Shown: one piece after another, positions 1-9,600 of the stretch
Position numbering within the stretch: position 1 is the stretch's first letter
Layout of the letters: each line of letters begins with the position of its first letter
NCBI GenBank assembly: GCA_900553125.1
Contig: USCB01000005.1
Span: forward strand, 4,592-68,591
Direction: 5' to 3'
DNA: 64,000 nt
From: an uncultured Clostridium sp.
Lineage (GTDB): Bacteria; Bacillota; Clostridia; TANB77; CAG-508
Position numbers and translations under genes: made by a program
The notes under the pieces: generated by a model
Told to the model about the DNA's origin: nothing
The model's database searches: none
The model's input: only the letters and a program-made list of their open reading frames with translations

Positions 1-2194
1 CCTTACATATTGCTTCATTTAATTTTTTCACAACTTCAATTATATTTTCAAATGATTTTGATTTGAAACTCTTAATATATTCTATAAAATTCGGATTTTC
101 AAATGCTGGCAATACTGGATAAAAGTCAAATCTTCTCCTCAAAGCATAGTCCATAAGTGCTAATGATCTGTCAGCGGTATTCATCATTCCTATAATATAT
201 ACATTTTCAGGAACTTTAAAATATTCATTTGAATATGTTAAGACCATTTCTTGACCTCTTTTATCATTTTCTATAAGTACCATAAGTTCTCCGAATATTT
301 TACTAATATTTCCCCTATTTATTTCATCTATTATAAAAAAGTATTTTTTATTTGGATTTTCGCTTGCTCTATTACAAAATTCTTTAAATATTCCATCTTT
401 TTGTATGAACCCTCCATCTACAGATGGCATTATTCCTTCAATAAATTCTTCATAAGAATAACTTTGATGAAATTGAATGGACATTACTTGTTCCTTGATT
501 TGCTCTTTATTAGATACACCTATTATTGAATATGCTAATCTCTTAGCCATAAAAGTTTTTCCAACGCCAGGAGCTCCTTCAAGTATTATATTCTTCTTAA
601 ATAATAGAAGATCTTTTAGCTCTTCATATTCATTTTTATCCATATACACTTCATTTAAAAAATTATCTTTGGTATATGGTCTTTCGTTTTCTTCTTCCAT
701 TTCTTCCTCTTCTTTTTCATTATAAATTATATTTTCAATAAACTTCCATAATGCAATCCCAATGTATTGAGGCTCATAATCATTAACTTCAGGTATTCTT
801 TCTCTAACAAACTTATTTAGTTTAAAAGATAATTGTTCTGCTGACTCTGATTCCTTATATTCCACTCCAAATATTTTTAATAATAAAGCCAATTTATTCT
901 TAGAACAAATTGCTATAAATTTTGTTGGATAATACAAGAAGCATAATTTTGTTAATACCATTGACATTCCTTGAAGTTCAGGATATTTTTCACTTGTTTT
1001 GGAAGTCATTTCATCTTGTTCAACGCTTTTCAAAAATGTATATAAACTCTCTTTGAATCTAGCCCAGAATTCATCTATATTTTCTATTAATCCTGATTTT
1101 CCAAAATATTTTCCATCGTTTTTTTTATAAACTCCAAATTTTCTTGCTGTTGAACCTCCAATTCCCGCACCAGTTTTTTTATATTTTCCAAATTCTAATT
1201 TATACGATAATGTGTTTTTATTATTGTTTCCTAACACATAATCTTCTATATCTAAAGATTTTATATTTTCCAATGGATATTCTTTATTAAATTCACTTAT
1301 TTCTTTTACTTTTTGAATATTTTTAGGATTTGAAGATATATCCTCTATATTTTCTTCTAAAAATTTTTTAAATAATAAAATATATTCCTCTGAAGTATTT
1401 ACATTATCAGAACTTGTTAAATAATTATTTACTTCATCAATATCCATATACTTTTGATAAGTTTTTTTATTATAATTCGCATTTTTACTAGAATCTGGAG
1501 TCCAGTATTCGGAATACGATAATATTTCAAATATTTCTGCTTTATTTTCTGTACTTAAATTATTATGATGAATTCTAATATTTCCATTTGAATCTCTTTC
1601 AGCACATCCAGCCCATGTAAGTACTTTTACCATCTCTCTAATTTGCCTTTTACATTGTTTCCAATAAAATCCCTTTGCTTCAAGTAACTCATCATTCTCT
1701 ATTACCCCTTCGATTCCATCTTTTCTTTTTTCTATAATTTCTTTACTTAAACTTAATATATCAGGATTTGCTTTTTTCGCCACATTATCATTAAAAAATA
1801 TATAATCAGCGATTTCTTTATCCGTCAAATATGCTTCATCCTTATTAATCATATTCATAAAATAAAGAGATTGTATTATAATTCTCAAGGGAGCAATTAA
1901 AATCCCATCATTAATAGCTTCATTAAGAGATTCTGTTGTCCTTGGGTTAGGAAATTGGAATTTTTTTATAAAGTTTAATACAACTGGTCTAATTTTTCCA
2001 TTTGAACACAATTTAGCACAATTACTTTCCTCCGTCAAATTAAAGTAAAATCCTAATGTATTCATATTATTATTTGCATTCTTATCTTCATATGCACTTG
2101 GTACTTTATTTTCAACAAAACATTTTCCAGCTTCTATTAAAAAACTTTCTAAATTAGATATTCGTAAATCGTTTGTAAACAGATAATGAAACAT
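1..2194 (-). CDS. McrB-type AAA+ GTPase restriction subunit (3' end beyond window)
   Basis: The frame is open from ATG 2194 (AAAGGAGG five bases upstream) to the left edge, about 731 codons. The first ~500 residues are a variable region, probably for DNA recognition. The AAA+ domain has Walker A GAPGVGKT (~residue 537), Walker B FFIIDEINRG (~620), the McrB-type MNTADRS motif (~668) and ALRRRF with a likely arginine finger. McrB proteins translocate DNA by GTP hydrolysis and need an McrC-type nuclease, which should be encoded just left of position 1. It overlaps the end of the adjacent C5-methylase gene by 41 bp, so it belongs to the same operon. With two methylases this resembles LlaJI or BsuMI rather than methylation-dependent McrBC. 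Confidence 0.85.
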   Translation of the reverse strand, partial: MFHYLFTNDLRISNLESFLIEAGKCFVENKVPSAYEDKNANNNMNTLGFYFNLTEESNCAKLCSNGKIRPVVLNFIKKFQFPNPRTTESLNEAINDGILIAPLRIIIQSLYFMNMINKDEAYLTDKEIADYIFFNDNVAKKANPDILSLSKEIIEKRKDGIEGVIENDELLEAKGFYWKQCKRQIREMVKVLTWAGCAERDSNGNIRIHHNNLSTENKAEIFEILSYSEYWTPDSSKNANYNKKTYQKYMDIDEVNNYLTSSDNVNTSEEYILLFKKFLEENIEDISSNPKNIQKVKEISEFNKEYPLENIKSLDIEDYVLGNNNKNTLSYKLEFGKYKKTGAGIGGSTARKFGVYKKNDGKYFGKSGLIENIDEFWARFKESLYTFLKSVEQDEMTSKTSEKYPELQGMSMVLTKLCFLYYPTKFIAICSKNKLALLLKIFGVEYKESESAEQLSFKLNKFVRERIPEVNDYEPQYIGIALWKFIENIIYNEKEEEEMEEENERPYTKDNFLNEVYMDKNEYEELKDLLLFKKNIILEGAPGVGKTFMAKRLAYSIIGVSNKEQIKEQVMSIQFHQSYSYEEFIEGIMPSVDGGFIQKDGIFKEFCNRASENPNKKYFFIIDEINRGNISKIFGELMVLIENDKRGQEMVLTYSNEYFKVPENVYIIGMMNTADRSLALMDYALRRRFDFYPVLPAFENPNFIEYIKSFKSKSFENIIEVVKKLNEAICK

Positions 2195-3410
2195 TTTCTT
2201 CCTCCTTTAATAATTCATATACTGACTCTGCAACAGCATTTGCTAACTTTGGTGGTACTGCATTTCCAATCATTTGATATGCGTTTCCTCTACTTCCTAC
2301 AAAGTCGAAATCATCAGGAAAAGATTGTAATCTAGCAGCCTCTCTTACTGTAATTGTTCTTTGTTGTTCGGGATCATAATGAATAAATCTATTTCCATCT
2401 TTATATAAATGAGCTATAATAGTTGTACTGGGCTCATTTGGTGACAATACATGATATCTATGTATTGGAGATTTTGAGCCAATCTTTTCTTCATATAATT
2501 CACTTATTTTTTTACTATCATATTCATTTCTTCCTGAAGCAATATCTTCTGCTAATACTTTAAAAGTATCCATATCCCTTAAATTAGCATATCTTGGTAT
2601 ATGCCAAGTTATATTACATTCAGGAATATTATGTGATTGTCTTTTTTTATGATTTTTTTCATTAAAAATTGGCATACATTTTGGTAAATCCCCTATAGCT
2701 TCTTTAACAGTTACTTTCCTTGTAACTTTTCTCTTTGGTAATATTTCATTATAAAATTTTTTTAATGTTTTTTGGCAATCTTTAAAATACTCTTTATTTA
2801 ATCCTACAATTATAACTCTATTTCGATTTTGTGGTACTCCATATTCACTTGCATCTACTACAGCATCTTTTAAATTATCTAATATTTCAAACCCTATATT
2901 ATTAAATTCTTTTTTTATTATTTCTTTAATTGGTATCCCATTTGGTGAGGCACTTAATATGCCTGGAACATTTTCAAAAACAAATAATTTAGGTTTATAT
3001 TTATCAACAGCTTTCAAATAGTGTTCAAACAAGTAATTTCTATAATCATCTTTCATCCCATTTTCATCTCTTACCCTACCGGCAACAGAATAGGCTTGGC
3101 AAGGTGGGCCACCTATAATAATATCAATTCCTTTAGCATCATTAACAAAATAATCTAAACCTTTTCCTTTTCCAAATTCTTCATCATTCCATCCTGCGAA
3201 TAGTTCTTTATCTCTTTGTATGTCAAATCGCATTACTCTTTCTGAAGCATCTTTTTCATTCCATTTTGTTTCTAATCTATTTCTTAATGTATCTATTTGT
3301 GGCTTCAACCATTCTACAGCCGCCACTTCTTTATATTTCCCTGTTTGCATAAATCCTTCTGTCAATCCTCCACATCCTGCAAACAAATCTATCATTTTTA
3401 TTTCTTGCAT
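2154..3410 (-). CDS. DNA cytosine-5 methyltransferase (first of a pair)
   Basis: This protein of about 418 residues transfers a methyl group from SAM to C5 of cytosine in a specific DNA site. Visible motifs are DLFAGCGGLTEGF (motif I, SAM binding), GGPPCQAYSVAG (motif IV, catalytic Cys), ENVPG (VI), QNRNRVIIVG (VIII), then a target-recognition region and RLQSFPDDF with IGNAVPP (IX-X). I place the start at ATG 3410, nine bases after GGAG; an in-frame ATG at 3425 lacks this spacing. It begins right at the stop of the second methylase and overlaps the McrB gene. A pair of divergent C5 methylases suggests an asymmetric site with one enzyme per strand, as in LlaJI; that is inference. Confidence 0.92.
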   Translation of the reverse strand: MQEIKMIDLFAGCGGLTEGFMQTGKYKEVAAVEWLKPQIDTLRNRLETKWNEKDASERVMRFDIQRDKELFAGWNDEEFGKGKGLDYFVNDAKGIDIIIGGPPCQAYSVAGRVRDENGMKDDYRNYLFEHYLKAVDKYKPKLFVFENVPGILSASPNGIPIKEIIKKEFNNIGFEILDNLKDAVVDASEYGVPQNRNRVIIVGLNKEYFKDCQKTLKKFYNEILPKRKVTRKVTVKEAIGDLPKCMPIFNEKNHKKRQSHNIPECNITWHIPRYANLRDMDTFKVLAEDIASGRNEYDSKKISELYEEKIGSKSPIHRYHVLSPNEPSTTIIAHLYKDGNRFIHYDPEQQRTITVREAARLQSFPDDFDFVGSRGNAYQMIGNAVPPKLANAVAESVYELLKEEENVSLSVYKRFTNI

Positions 3411-3411
3411 T

Positions 3412-4515
3412 CTATACATCTCCATTTTCTAAATAGTTTTTTAGTTCAGATGCAACTGCATATCCTAATAATGGTGGAACAGCATTTCCTACTTGTTTAT
3501 ACTGTTGTGATTTATTACCATAAAATATAAAATCATCAGGAAAAGATTGTAATCTCGCACTTTCTCTAACTGTTGGAATCCTATTATATTTATAATGAAA
3601 ATGCGAACGATGACCTGTATTTATAGTTAGAGATGGTTTATCACTATGATATCTTGTAAGTGCTTCATGATATTTATAAAGTCCTCTATATTCTTCAGGT
3701 AGTGCTTTATAATTTTTACCTTCTGGTACAAGAGAAATCATCTTCTTTGTTTTTTCAATTGGAATACTTCCAATATGATTATAAACTTTCTTTGATCTTT
3801 TCCTCATTAATTCCTGATATTTGTTTTGAGGCTTTGTAATATATGATTGAATTTCATCTCCATAAATTATTTCTCCTTCTTTAGTCTGTAATGAAGGCAA
3901 ATCTCCAATAGCTTCTTTACAAGTAATATATTTTTCTTTGCTTAAAATTGGGTCAGGAAAATTAAATTCCTTATGATTTTTTAAACCAACAAAAAATACC
4001 CTTTTTCTTATTTGTGGAACCCCATAATCAGGAGCATATAATAATTTTGGAACCATATCATATCCGATTTCTTTAAAGTCTTGTATTATTCTTTTTGCAC
4101 CAATTCCACCATTAACTTGTAACATTCCTGGAACATTTTCTAATACAATAGCTTGAGGTTGCAATCTCTCTGCCAATTTTACCATTGCAACATATAAACT
4201 ATTTCTTTTATCATTCATATCTCTTGGTCCTGCTACTGAAAATCCTTGACAAGGAGGTCCTCCTACTAATACATCTATCTTTTTATTTTTTTTATTTAAA
4301 AATTCTATTATTTTTTCTATATTATCATGATTAAATAAATCTAATTTCATTGCTTCTGCTGATCCATGATTCTCTTTAAATGTTTTTAATGCTGCATCAT
4401 CAAAATCCACACCTAATAAAACATCATATCCTGCATCGTAAAAACCTTTTGACAATCCACCAGCTCCACAAAATAAGTCTAATACATTATTCGACATAAT
4501 TTTATCTATCTCCAT
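3412..4515 (-). CDS. DNA cytosine-5 methyltransferase (second of a pair)
   Basis: This 367-residue C5 methylase heads the restriction-modification operon. Motifs are DLFCGAGGLSKGF (I), GGPPCQGFSVAG (IV, catalytic Cys), ENVPGML (VI), QIRKRVFFVG (VIII), ARLQSFPDDF (IX) and QVGNAVPP (X). It differs strongly from its neighbour in the middle target-recognition region, so it probably methylates a different sequence or the other strand. ATG 4515 has only an A-rich AAGA stretch upstream; ATG 4497 is an alternative, with GGAG 12 bases away. The first genes of the operon being methylases would let protection precede cutting. Product assignment is secure; site specificity cannot be read from the sequence. 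Confidence 0.92.
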   Translation of the reverse strand: MEIDKIMSNNVLDLFCGAGGLSKGFYDAGYDVLLGVDFDDAALKTFKENHGSAEAMKLDLFNHDNIEKIIEFLNKKNKKIDVLVGGPPCQGFSVAGPRDMNDKRNSLYVAMVKLAERLQPQAIVLENVPGMLQVNGGIGAKRIIQDFKEIGYDMVPKLLYAPDYGVPQIRKRVFFVGLKNHKEFNFPDPILSKEKYITCKEAIGDLPSLQTKEGEIIYGDEIQSYITKPQNKYQELMRKRSKKVYNHIGSIPIEKTKKMISLVPEGKNYKALPEEYRGLYKYHEALTRYHSDKPSLTINTGHRSHFHYKYNRIPTVRESARLQSFPDDFIFYGNKSQQYKQVGNAVPPLLGYAVASELKNYLENGDV

Positions 4516-4655
4516 TTTTCTTTTTGTTTATTATATACCATGTTATTTATATCATATTATTGCTTTTTTCTCAACAAATTCTAGCAATTTTCTTCAAAAA
4601 ATATCAAACAAAAAAATTATTAATATCTAATTAATATTTACTAAGTACTTTATTT

Positions 4656-5288
4656 TTATTTATCATTATAAATATTTTTTATCCTCCAATTTTTTGGCGT
4701 TCTTGTATATCCTTTATTGTAATTTATTATTTGTATCTTTTTTATTTTTTCTATATACATCTTATTAAATTGATTTAACTCATTCTTATTTTCAAATTCA
4801 ATTCTATTAATCTTTTTTTCTATTTTATCAAATAGTTTATTTAAGTCATAGATAATATAAGTTAATTCCATTGTATCTATAGAAACTAGCTCGTTTCTGC
4901 AACAAAATCCCATGGCGCTAAAAGATGAATGTCCTGTTGAAAAAGCTCCATTTACATTATGTGGCTCATGTTCATATTTATTTCTAATCTTTTTTATTTT
5001 AAGCAAAGTCTTAGTGTTTTCTTGTAATATTTTTTTCAAATCACTTTCTATAAAATTAATATGCTCTTTTAATAAGCAAATGCCATCTTTTAAATTTAAA
5101 AATATACTATTATCTTTTTTATTTTCTGTAAAAGGAACCAATCTTAATAATTCTGTAGAAAGATAAAAAAAGTGTTCTTCAATTTCTTCATATTTCATAG
5201 TTCTTATTAGGAACTTAAATTGCTTATTTATTCTATCTAAAATTATAAAATATTTGTATATACTATTTATCCAATCAAATTTATCCAT
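4656..5288 (-). CDS. Hypothetical protein with a possible HEPN-like motif
   Basis: The product has 210 residues, rich in Lys, Ile, Asn and Glu, with no signal peptide or membrane segment. Around residues 100-110 it reads RNKYEHEPH, which fits the R-x(4)-H pattern of HEPN ribonuclease families; this short match is suggestive only. It lies between the restriction-modification operon and the Xis-like gene, separated from the methylases by about 140 bases of AT-rich DNA, so it may be transcribed separately. HEPN proteins are common in defence loci, which would fit the position, but the function is not established. Confidence 0.5.
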   Translation of the reverse strand: MDKFDWINSIYKYFIILDRINKQFKFLIRTMKYEEIEEHFFYLSTELLRLVPFTENKKDNSIFLNLKDGICLLKEHINFIESDLKKILQENTKTLLKIKKIRNKYEHEPHNVNGAFSTGHSSFSAMGFCCRNELVSIDTMELTYIIYDLNKLFDKIEKKINRIEFENKNELNQFNKMYIEKIKKIQIINYNKGYTRTPKNWRIKNIYNDK

Positions 5289-5480
5289 ATATTCACCTAT
5301 AATATTTTTTAATTATTTATAACATAAATTTTCTATCTTCTCAATATATTATCACTTCTAAAAAATAAGATACCAGTAAAAAATCATACTGGTATTACTC
5401 TTTTTTCTAATTTCACAAAATTACTTTTCACGATAAAAATTCAATATCTAAATGTTCCCCATCCATTTAGCTAACTATGA

Positions 5481-5711
5481 CTACTTATTATTTGCATTTA
5501 ACTTATCAAATGCAATTTTTTCTTGTTGTTCCATATATTCATCAATGCTCTTTTTTCTAAGCAAAACTCTGCCGCCTACTCTAAAGTGCGGAATCTCGTT
5601 TCTTCTTATCATTTGACATACTAGCCAATATGAAACTCCCAAATATTTTGCAGTTTCTTCAATTGTTAAAGTAGTCCTCTCAATCTTTTCGTAACCCTCT
5701 AAATTTGGCAC
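5481..5711 (-). CDS. Excisionase-like helix-turn-helix protein
   Basis: This 76-residue protein carries one MerR/Xis-type winged helix: TIEETAKYLGVSYWLVCQMI (first helices) followed by IPHFRVGGRVLLRKKSIDEYM, the typical wing of the excisionase-type DNA-binding family. Such proteins bind att sites and steer the integrase toward excision. I choose the GTG start at 5711, seven bases after GGAGG, rather than the longer frame from 5732. Its promoter is one of the shared ICE promoters (GGTTTGG box at 5757-5763, TATAAT at 5732-5737). No integrase gene is visible beside it. Confidence 0.8.
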   Translation of the reverse strand: MPNLEGYEKIERTTLTIEETAKYLGVSYWLVCQMIRRNEIPHFRVGGRVLLRKKSIDEYMEQQEKIAFDKLNANNK

Positions 5712-5731
5712 ATTTTCACCTCCCATATACA

Positions 5732-5770
5732 ATTATATAAGAATAGTTCCATATATCCAAACCTTTTACC
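5732..5770 (-). promoter_or_regulatory. Shared ICE promoter P1 (xis-like gene)
   Basis: On the minus strand AAAAGGTTTGG is followed 19 nt later by TATAAT (5737-5732) and then the ribosome site of the Xis-like gene. The same box and spacing occur at four other ICE promoters. Confidence 0.65.
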
Positions 5771-5778
5771 TAAAATAC

Positions 5779-6078
5779 TTAAATATTCCAACAAACTCTA
5801 TCATTATCATTTTGAATATTACATAGACTTTTTATTTTTTCTTTTAAATACTTACCATTTTCACTAGATAATCTATTATTAACAATAGCAACATTTATTA
5901 TTAAGCAAATATGATTAAATTCTTCATTTTCAGCAATATCATGAATAATGTATTCAGGAATTTCAAAGTTTATATGCTTTTGTAAATCATTTTTTATTTT
6001 ATCTATCTTTTCAATATGTTTCTTTATAATTTCAAATTTTTCTTCAGTTATTGAATAATCTTTATTATTTTTTCTCAT
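5779..6078 (-). CDS. Hypothetical 99-residue protein
   Basis: A small, charged, probably helical cytosolic protein with no recognised domain. It is divergent from the XRE repressor gene at 6217, and the 138-base gap between them contains two dyad operators, so it is probably controlled by that repressor. It ends about 10 bases before the shared promoter box of the Xis-like gene. Position beside repressor and Xis suggests a role in ICE control, but nothing in the sequence shows this directly. Confidence 0.55.
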   Translation of the reverse strand: MRKNNKDYSITEEKFEIIKKHIEKIDKIKNDLQKHINFEIPEYIIHDIAENEEFNHICLIINVAIVNNRLSSENGKYLKEKIKSLCNIQNDNDRVCWNI

Positions 6079-6119
6079 ATTACTTTTACTCCTCCCTCTT
6101 CTAGTATTATAGCATATTT

Positions 6120-6167
6120 ACTCATTAAAATGAATATTCTTTTAGCATTTTACTCATTTTGATGAGT
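6120..6167. promoter_or_regulatory. Paired operators between divergent ICE genes
   Basis: Two related dyads lie between the divergent genes: ACTCATTAAAATGAAT (6120-6135) and the perfect ACTCAT-tttg-ATGAGT (6152-6167). They are 32 bp apart centre to centre, about three helical turns. They are the natural binding sites for the adjacent XRE-family repressor. Confidence 0.6.
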
Positions 6168-6216
6168 ATGTTTTAATTTATATTTTGCTAAAATTATTTT
6201 GAAAGGAGCCAATATT

Positions 6217-6477
6217 ATGGATTTTTCAGATTTAGTAGCCTTAAAAATCAAGGAGTTAATGAAAGAAAAAAATATAAATTCAAACCAGCTTTCTAAATTA
6301 ACTGGAATTTATAGTTCTACTATTGCAATGTTTTTAACCAGAAAAAACAGAACTATTAGATTAGAAAATTTATTATATATTTGTGATGCTTTAGGAATTA
6401 AATTATCAGAATTCTTTTCAGATGAAAGATTTGACGAAGCCGAAGCAAATGAATGGAGAAAAAAGCCTGAACTATAA
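6217..6477 (+). CDS. XRE-family repressor of the ICE
   Basis: An 86-residue Cro/CI-type regulator, the only clear plus-strand gene of the ICE part. The helix-turn-helix spans roughly residues 15-40 (NSNQLSKLTGIYSSTIAMFL), followed by LENLLYICDALGIKLSEFF, the common C-terminal helices of this family. ATG 6217 has AAAGGAG eight bases upstream and is preferred to TTG 6199. A strong hairpin terminator follows at 6477-6515. The operators in front of it suggest autoregulation and control of the divergent minus-strand gene. Confidence 0.82.
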   Translation: MDFSDLVALKIKELMKEKNINSNQLSKLTGIYSSTIAMFLTRKNRTIRLENLLYICDALGIKLSEFFSDERFDEAEANEWRKKPEL

Positions 6478-6515
6478 AAGATGTATATTATTAATTATTT
6501 AATATACATCTTTTA
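6477..6515 (+). terminator. Intrinsic terminator after the XRE gene
   Basis: Perfect inverted repeat AAAAGATGTATATTA / TAATATACATCTTTT around an 8-base loop with a T-run. It would also stop transcription from the opposite direction. Confidence 0.75.
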
Positions 6516-6653
6516 TTGTATCAGGATTTTAAGAATAATTTTTAATATTCCATACCTCAAACATTTAGTAAATAAAATAATAATTCAATATAAATATATG
6601 AACTCTAAATTATTATTTTCTCCATTATATAGTTTTTTTTTAAAATATCAATA

Positions 6654-9600
6654 CTAACAACCTGTTCTAGGAAGTTTTTGCGTTGTTTCTATTTCTTTAT
6701 AATAAGTAATTGTAGACCAATCATCTTTATCTTCAACATAGATATCTTTATAATTTCCTGATACTTTTGTGTGATTTACAAATATAAATCCATTTGGTAA
6801 ATTATCTAACATATCACAGTATAATCTAGGTTGTTCAACTTCTCTGAAATCTGCTTTTACTGTTCCAAATCTAAATTCAAAGTCTGTTATGAATTCTCCC
6901 TCCTGTAATGTAGCATCTGTAAATTTCACTTCATTATTTACTAATGTACTTAAACCATCTTTTAACATTATATAATCATAGCTTAAATTAGTTTTATACC
7001 ATACAGAATATGTTAAATCTTCATTCCAAGTTCCTGTATAAATCTTATTTGCTCTTAGAGCATTTGTTGGTAATGAATCACTCCATGTAAAATTGTCTAA
7101 TGCAATATTGGATTTATTATGAATATTTGAAAAATCATAGTATATACTATCTTTACTTTGAGTCTCTTTAAAGCCTTCTTTGTTAACTTCAATATCAATA
7201 TCTACATTGTCATTTTCTACTTCTACATCAACAATTTCTTGATGTTTTACTATTTCTGCTTCAAATATTTCATCTGTAAGTATATAATAATCAGGGCTTT
7301 CAACCTCTTTTAAAGTATATTTTCCTTTTAGTAGTTCTTTTGTTGTAGCTTCGCCATTTTCATCTGTAACTAAAGTATCTACTAAATTATTGTTTTCATC
7401 ATATACTTCAAATTTAGCATTTTCAAGTCTTTTACCTTTTACATCTCCATTATATTGATTATCTTCTTTACTTACTTTTATTACTCTTATATAACCTTTT
7501 ATTAGTTCATTTTCAAAAGTTAAATCAGTAATTTGATCTTGTGTTAATGTTACTGTTTGTGGTGTTTCATTTAACACATAATTATCTAATGTCTTTGATT
7601 CTTTCACTATGTACTTTTTATCTATTCTTAATCTTTTACTTGTAGCTTCTCCGTTTTCACCTGTAGTTAAAGTATCTACTAAATTGTTATCTTCATCATA
7701 TACTTTGAATTCTACACCTTTTAGCTTAACCTCATTATTGTCTTTGTCAACTTTTATTATTCTGATTTGACCTTTCTTTAATTCATTTGTAAAAGTAATA
7801 TCTGTAATTTGATCTTGTGTTAATGTTACTGTTTGTGGTGTTTCATTTAATACATAATTTTCTAATGTTTTTGATTCTTGTACTATGTATTTTTTATCTA
7901 TTCTTAGTCTTTTACTTGTAGCTTCTCCGTTTTCATCTGTAATTAAAGTATCTACTAAGTTTTTATCTTCATCATATACTTTGAATTCTATCCCTTTTAA
8001 TTTTACTTCATTATTATCTTGATCTACTTTTATTACTTTGATTTGACCTTTCTTTAATTCATTTGTAAAAGTAACGGTTTTTATTTGTTCTGCTTCTAAT
8101 ACTACTGTTTGTGGAGTATCATTTAATACATAGTTTTCTAAAGTTTCTTTTTCTCTAATTGTTAATTTTGAATAATCTCTTATTGCATATCTTGATGTAT
8201 ATGCATCTCCATTTTCATCTGTTGTTATTGTTTCTAAAACTTTTCCGTTTTCATCTAAAACATCAAATTTTACTCCTTGTAATTTCACTTCTTTATTGTC
8301 TAAATCAACTTTTATTACTTTAACTTGACCTTTCTTTAATTCATTTTCAATAGTATTTTCTTCAGTCGTATTCCACTTAACTTCAACAGTTGTATCTTCT
8401 GCGAGATTATACCATTTTCCTGTATTTTTTTCGATTAGTTTATAATTTCCAGTTCTTAAATTTTTAATACTAATTTCTCCATTTACATCTGTTGTATAAG
8501 TTCCAACTACTCTTTGAAATTCTTCTGAATATAAGTCAAATTGTACATTTCCTAGTGCAATTTTGTGATTATCTTTATCTACTTTGTATATTTTTAAATT
8601 TCCTTTTTTATGATCATTAGTTATATTTTGAGTAGTAGATTTATTATATTCTACATTTACATCAAAAGTAGCTTTATTTATAACATATTTATCATTTGTA
8701 GAAATTTCTGTTAGTTTGTAATTATCTTGATATAATCCGCTAAATGTTGCTACACCATTTGAATTTGTAGTAGCATTTGCGACTACAGTTCCATCTGCAT
8801 TTGTTAATTGAAATGTTACACCTTGTATTGGTTTTGAAGTATCACTATCTGTTTTGTTTATTTGTATTTTTCCTGTATTAGTTTTTACATTTAATGTAGC
8901 TCTACCTACTCCATCTCCAAAAGGATCATAAGTAACTGCATAATTTTGTGTTGCATTAATTCTTGTTTTTCCATAAAATACTGGATAAGTTTTGCATTTT
9001 CCTTGCACATTTATAATTGCATTACTTATATCTTTATTCATTGAATATTTAGGAATTTTTAAATATAAGCTTTCGCCTCCTGTAAATGAATTTGTTTGAG
9101 TTCCATTTCCGTTTGTTATTATAGATCCACCAGGTAAGTTGGCTGTTGATGTAACTGTATAAGATGCCATATCAACACTACTACTAACATTAAATTTTTG
9201 TACCCAGTAATTACCTTCTTCATATATACTTCCTGAAGTTCTCATTGTAATTGTTCCATCTGAAGGTGTTTGATTTCCGTATCTTCCTATATTTACTAGA
9301 TTTACTACTGCATTTGCTATTTTTGTTCCTCTTTCATCTCCCCCACGATATCTAGTAGCAGGATCATAACCATATAAAATACTATATACTGCTTGTTTAG
9401 TTGCAACAAATGCATCATATTTGTTTTCAACTCCTAGCTCTGCTGGAGTCTTATATGGATATCCATTTATTATTGTTCTCCAAATTTGAACATTATCTAA
9501 TACTGCATCTATATCTACTGTGTAATCATCATATTCTCCCACACCTGGATATTCTTTATTCAAACAGTATGCTGGATACTCAACACCATTTTTTTGATAT

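Noticed and set aside
251..725. Plus-strand ORFs over the McrB gene
   Set aside because: They lie opposite a long minus-strand frame with clear AAA+ motifs that runs off the window edge.
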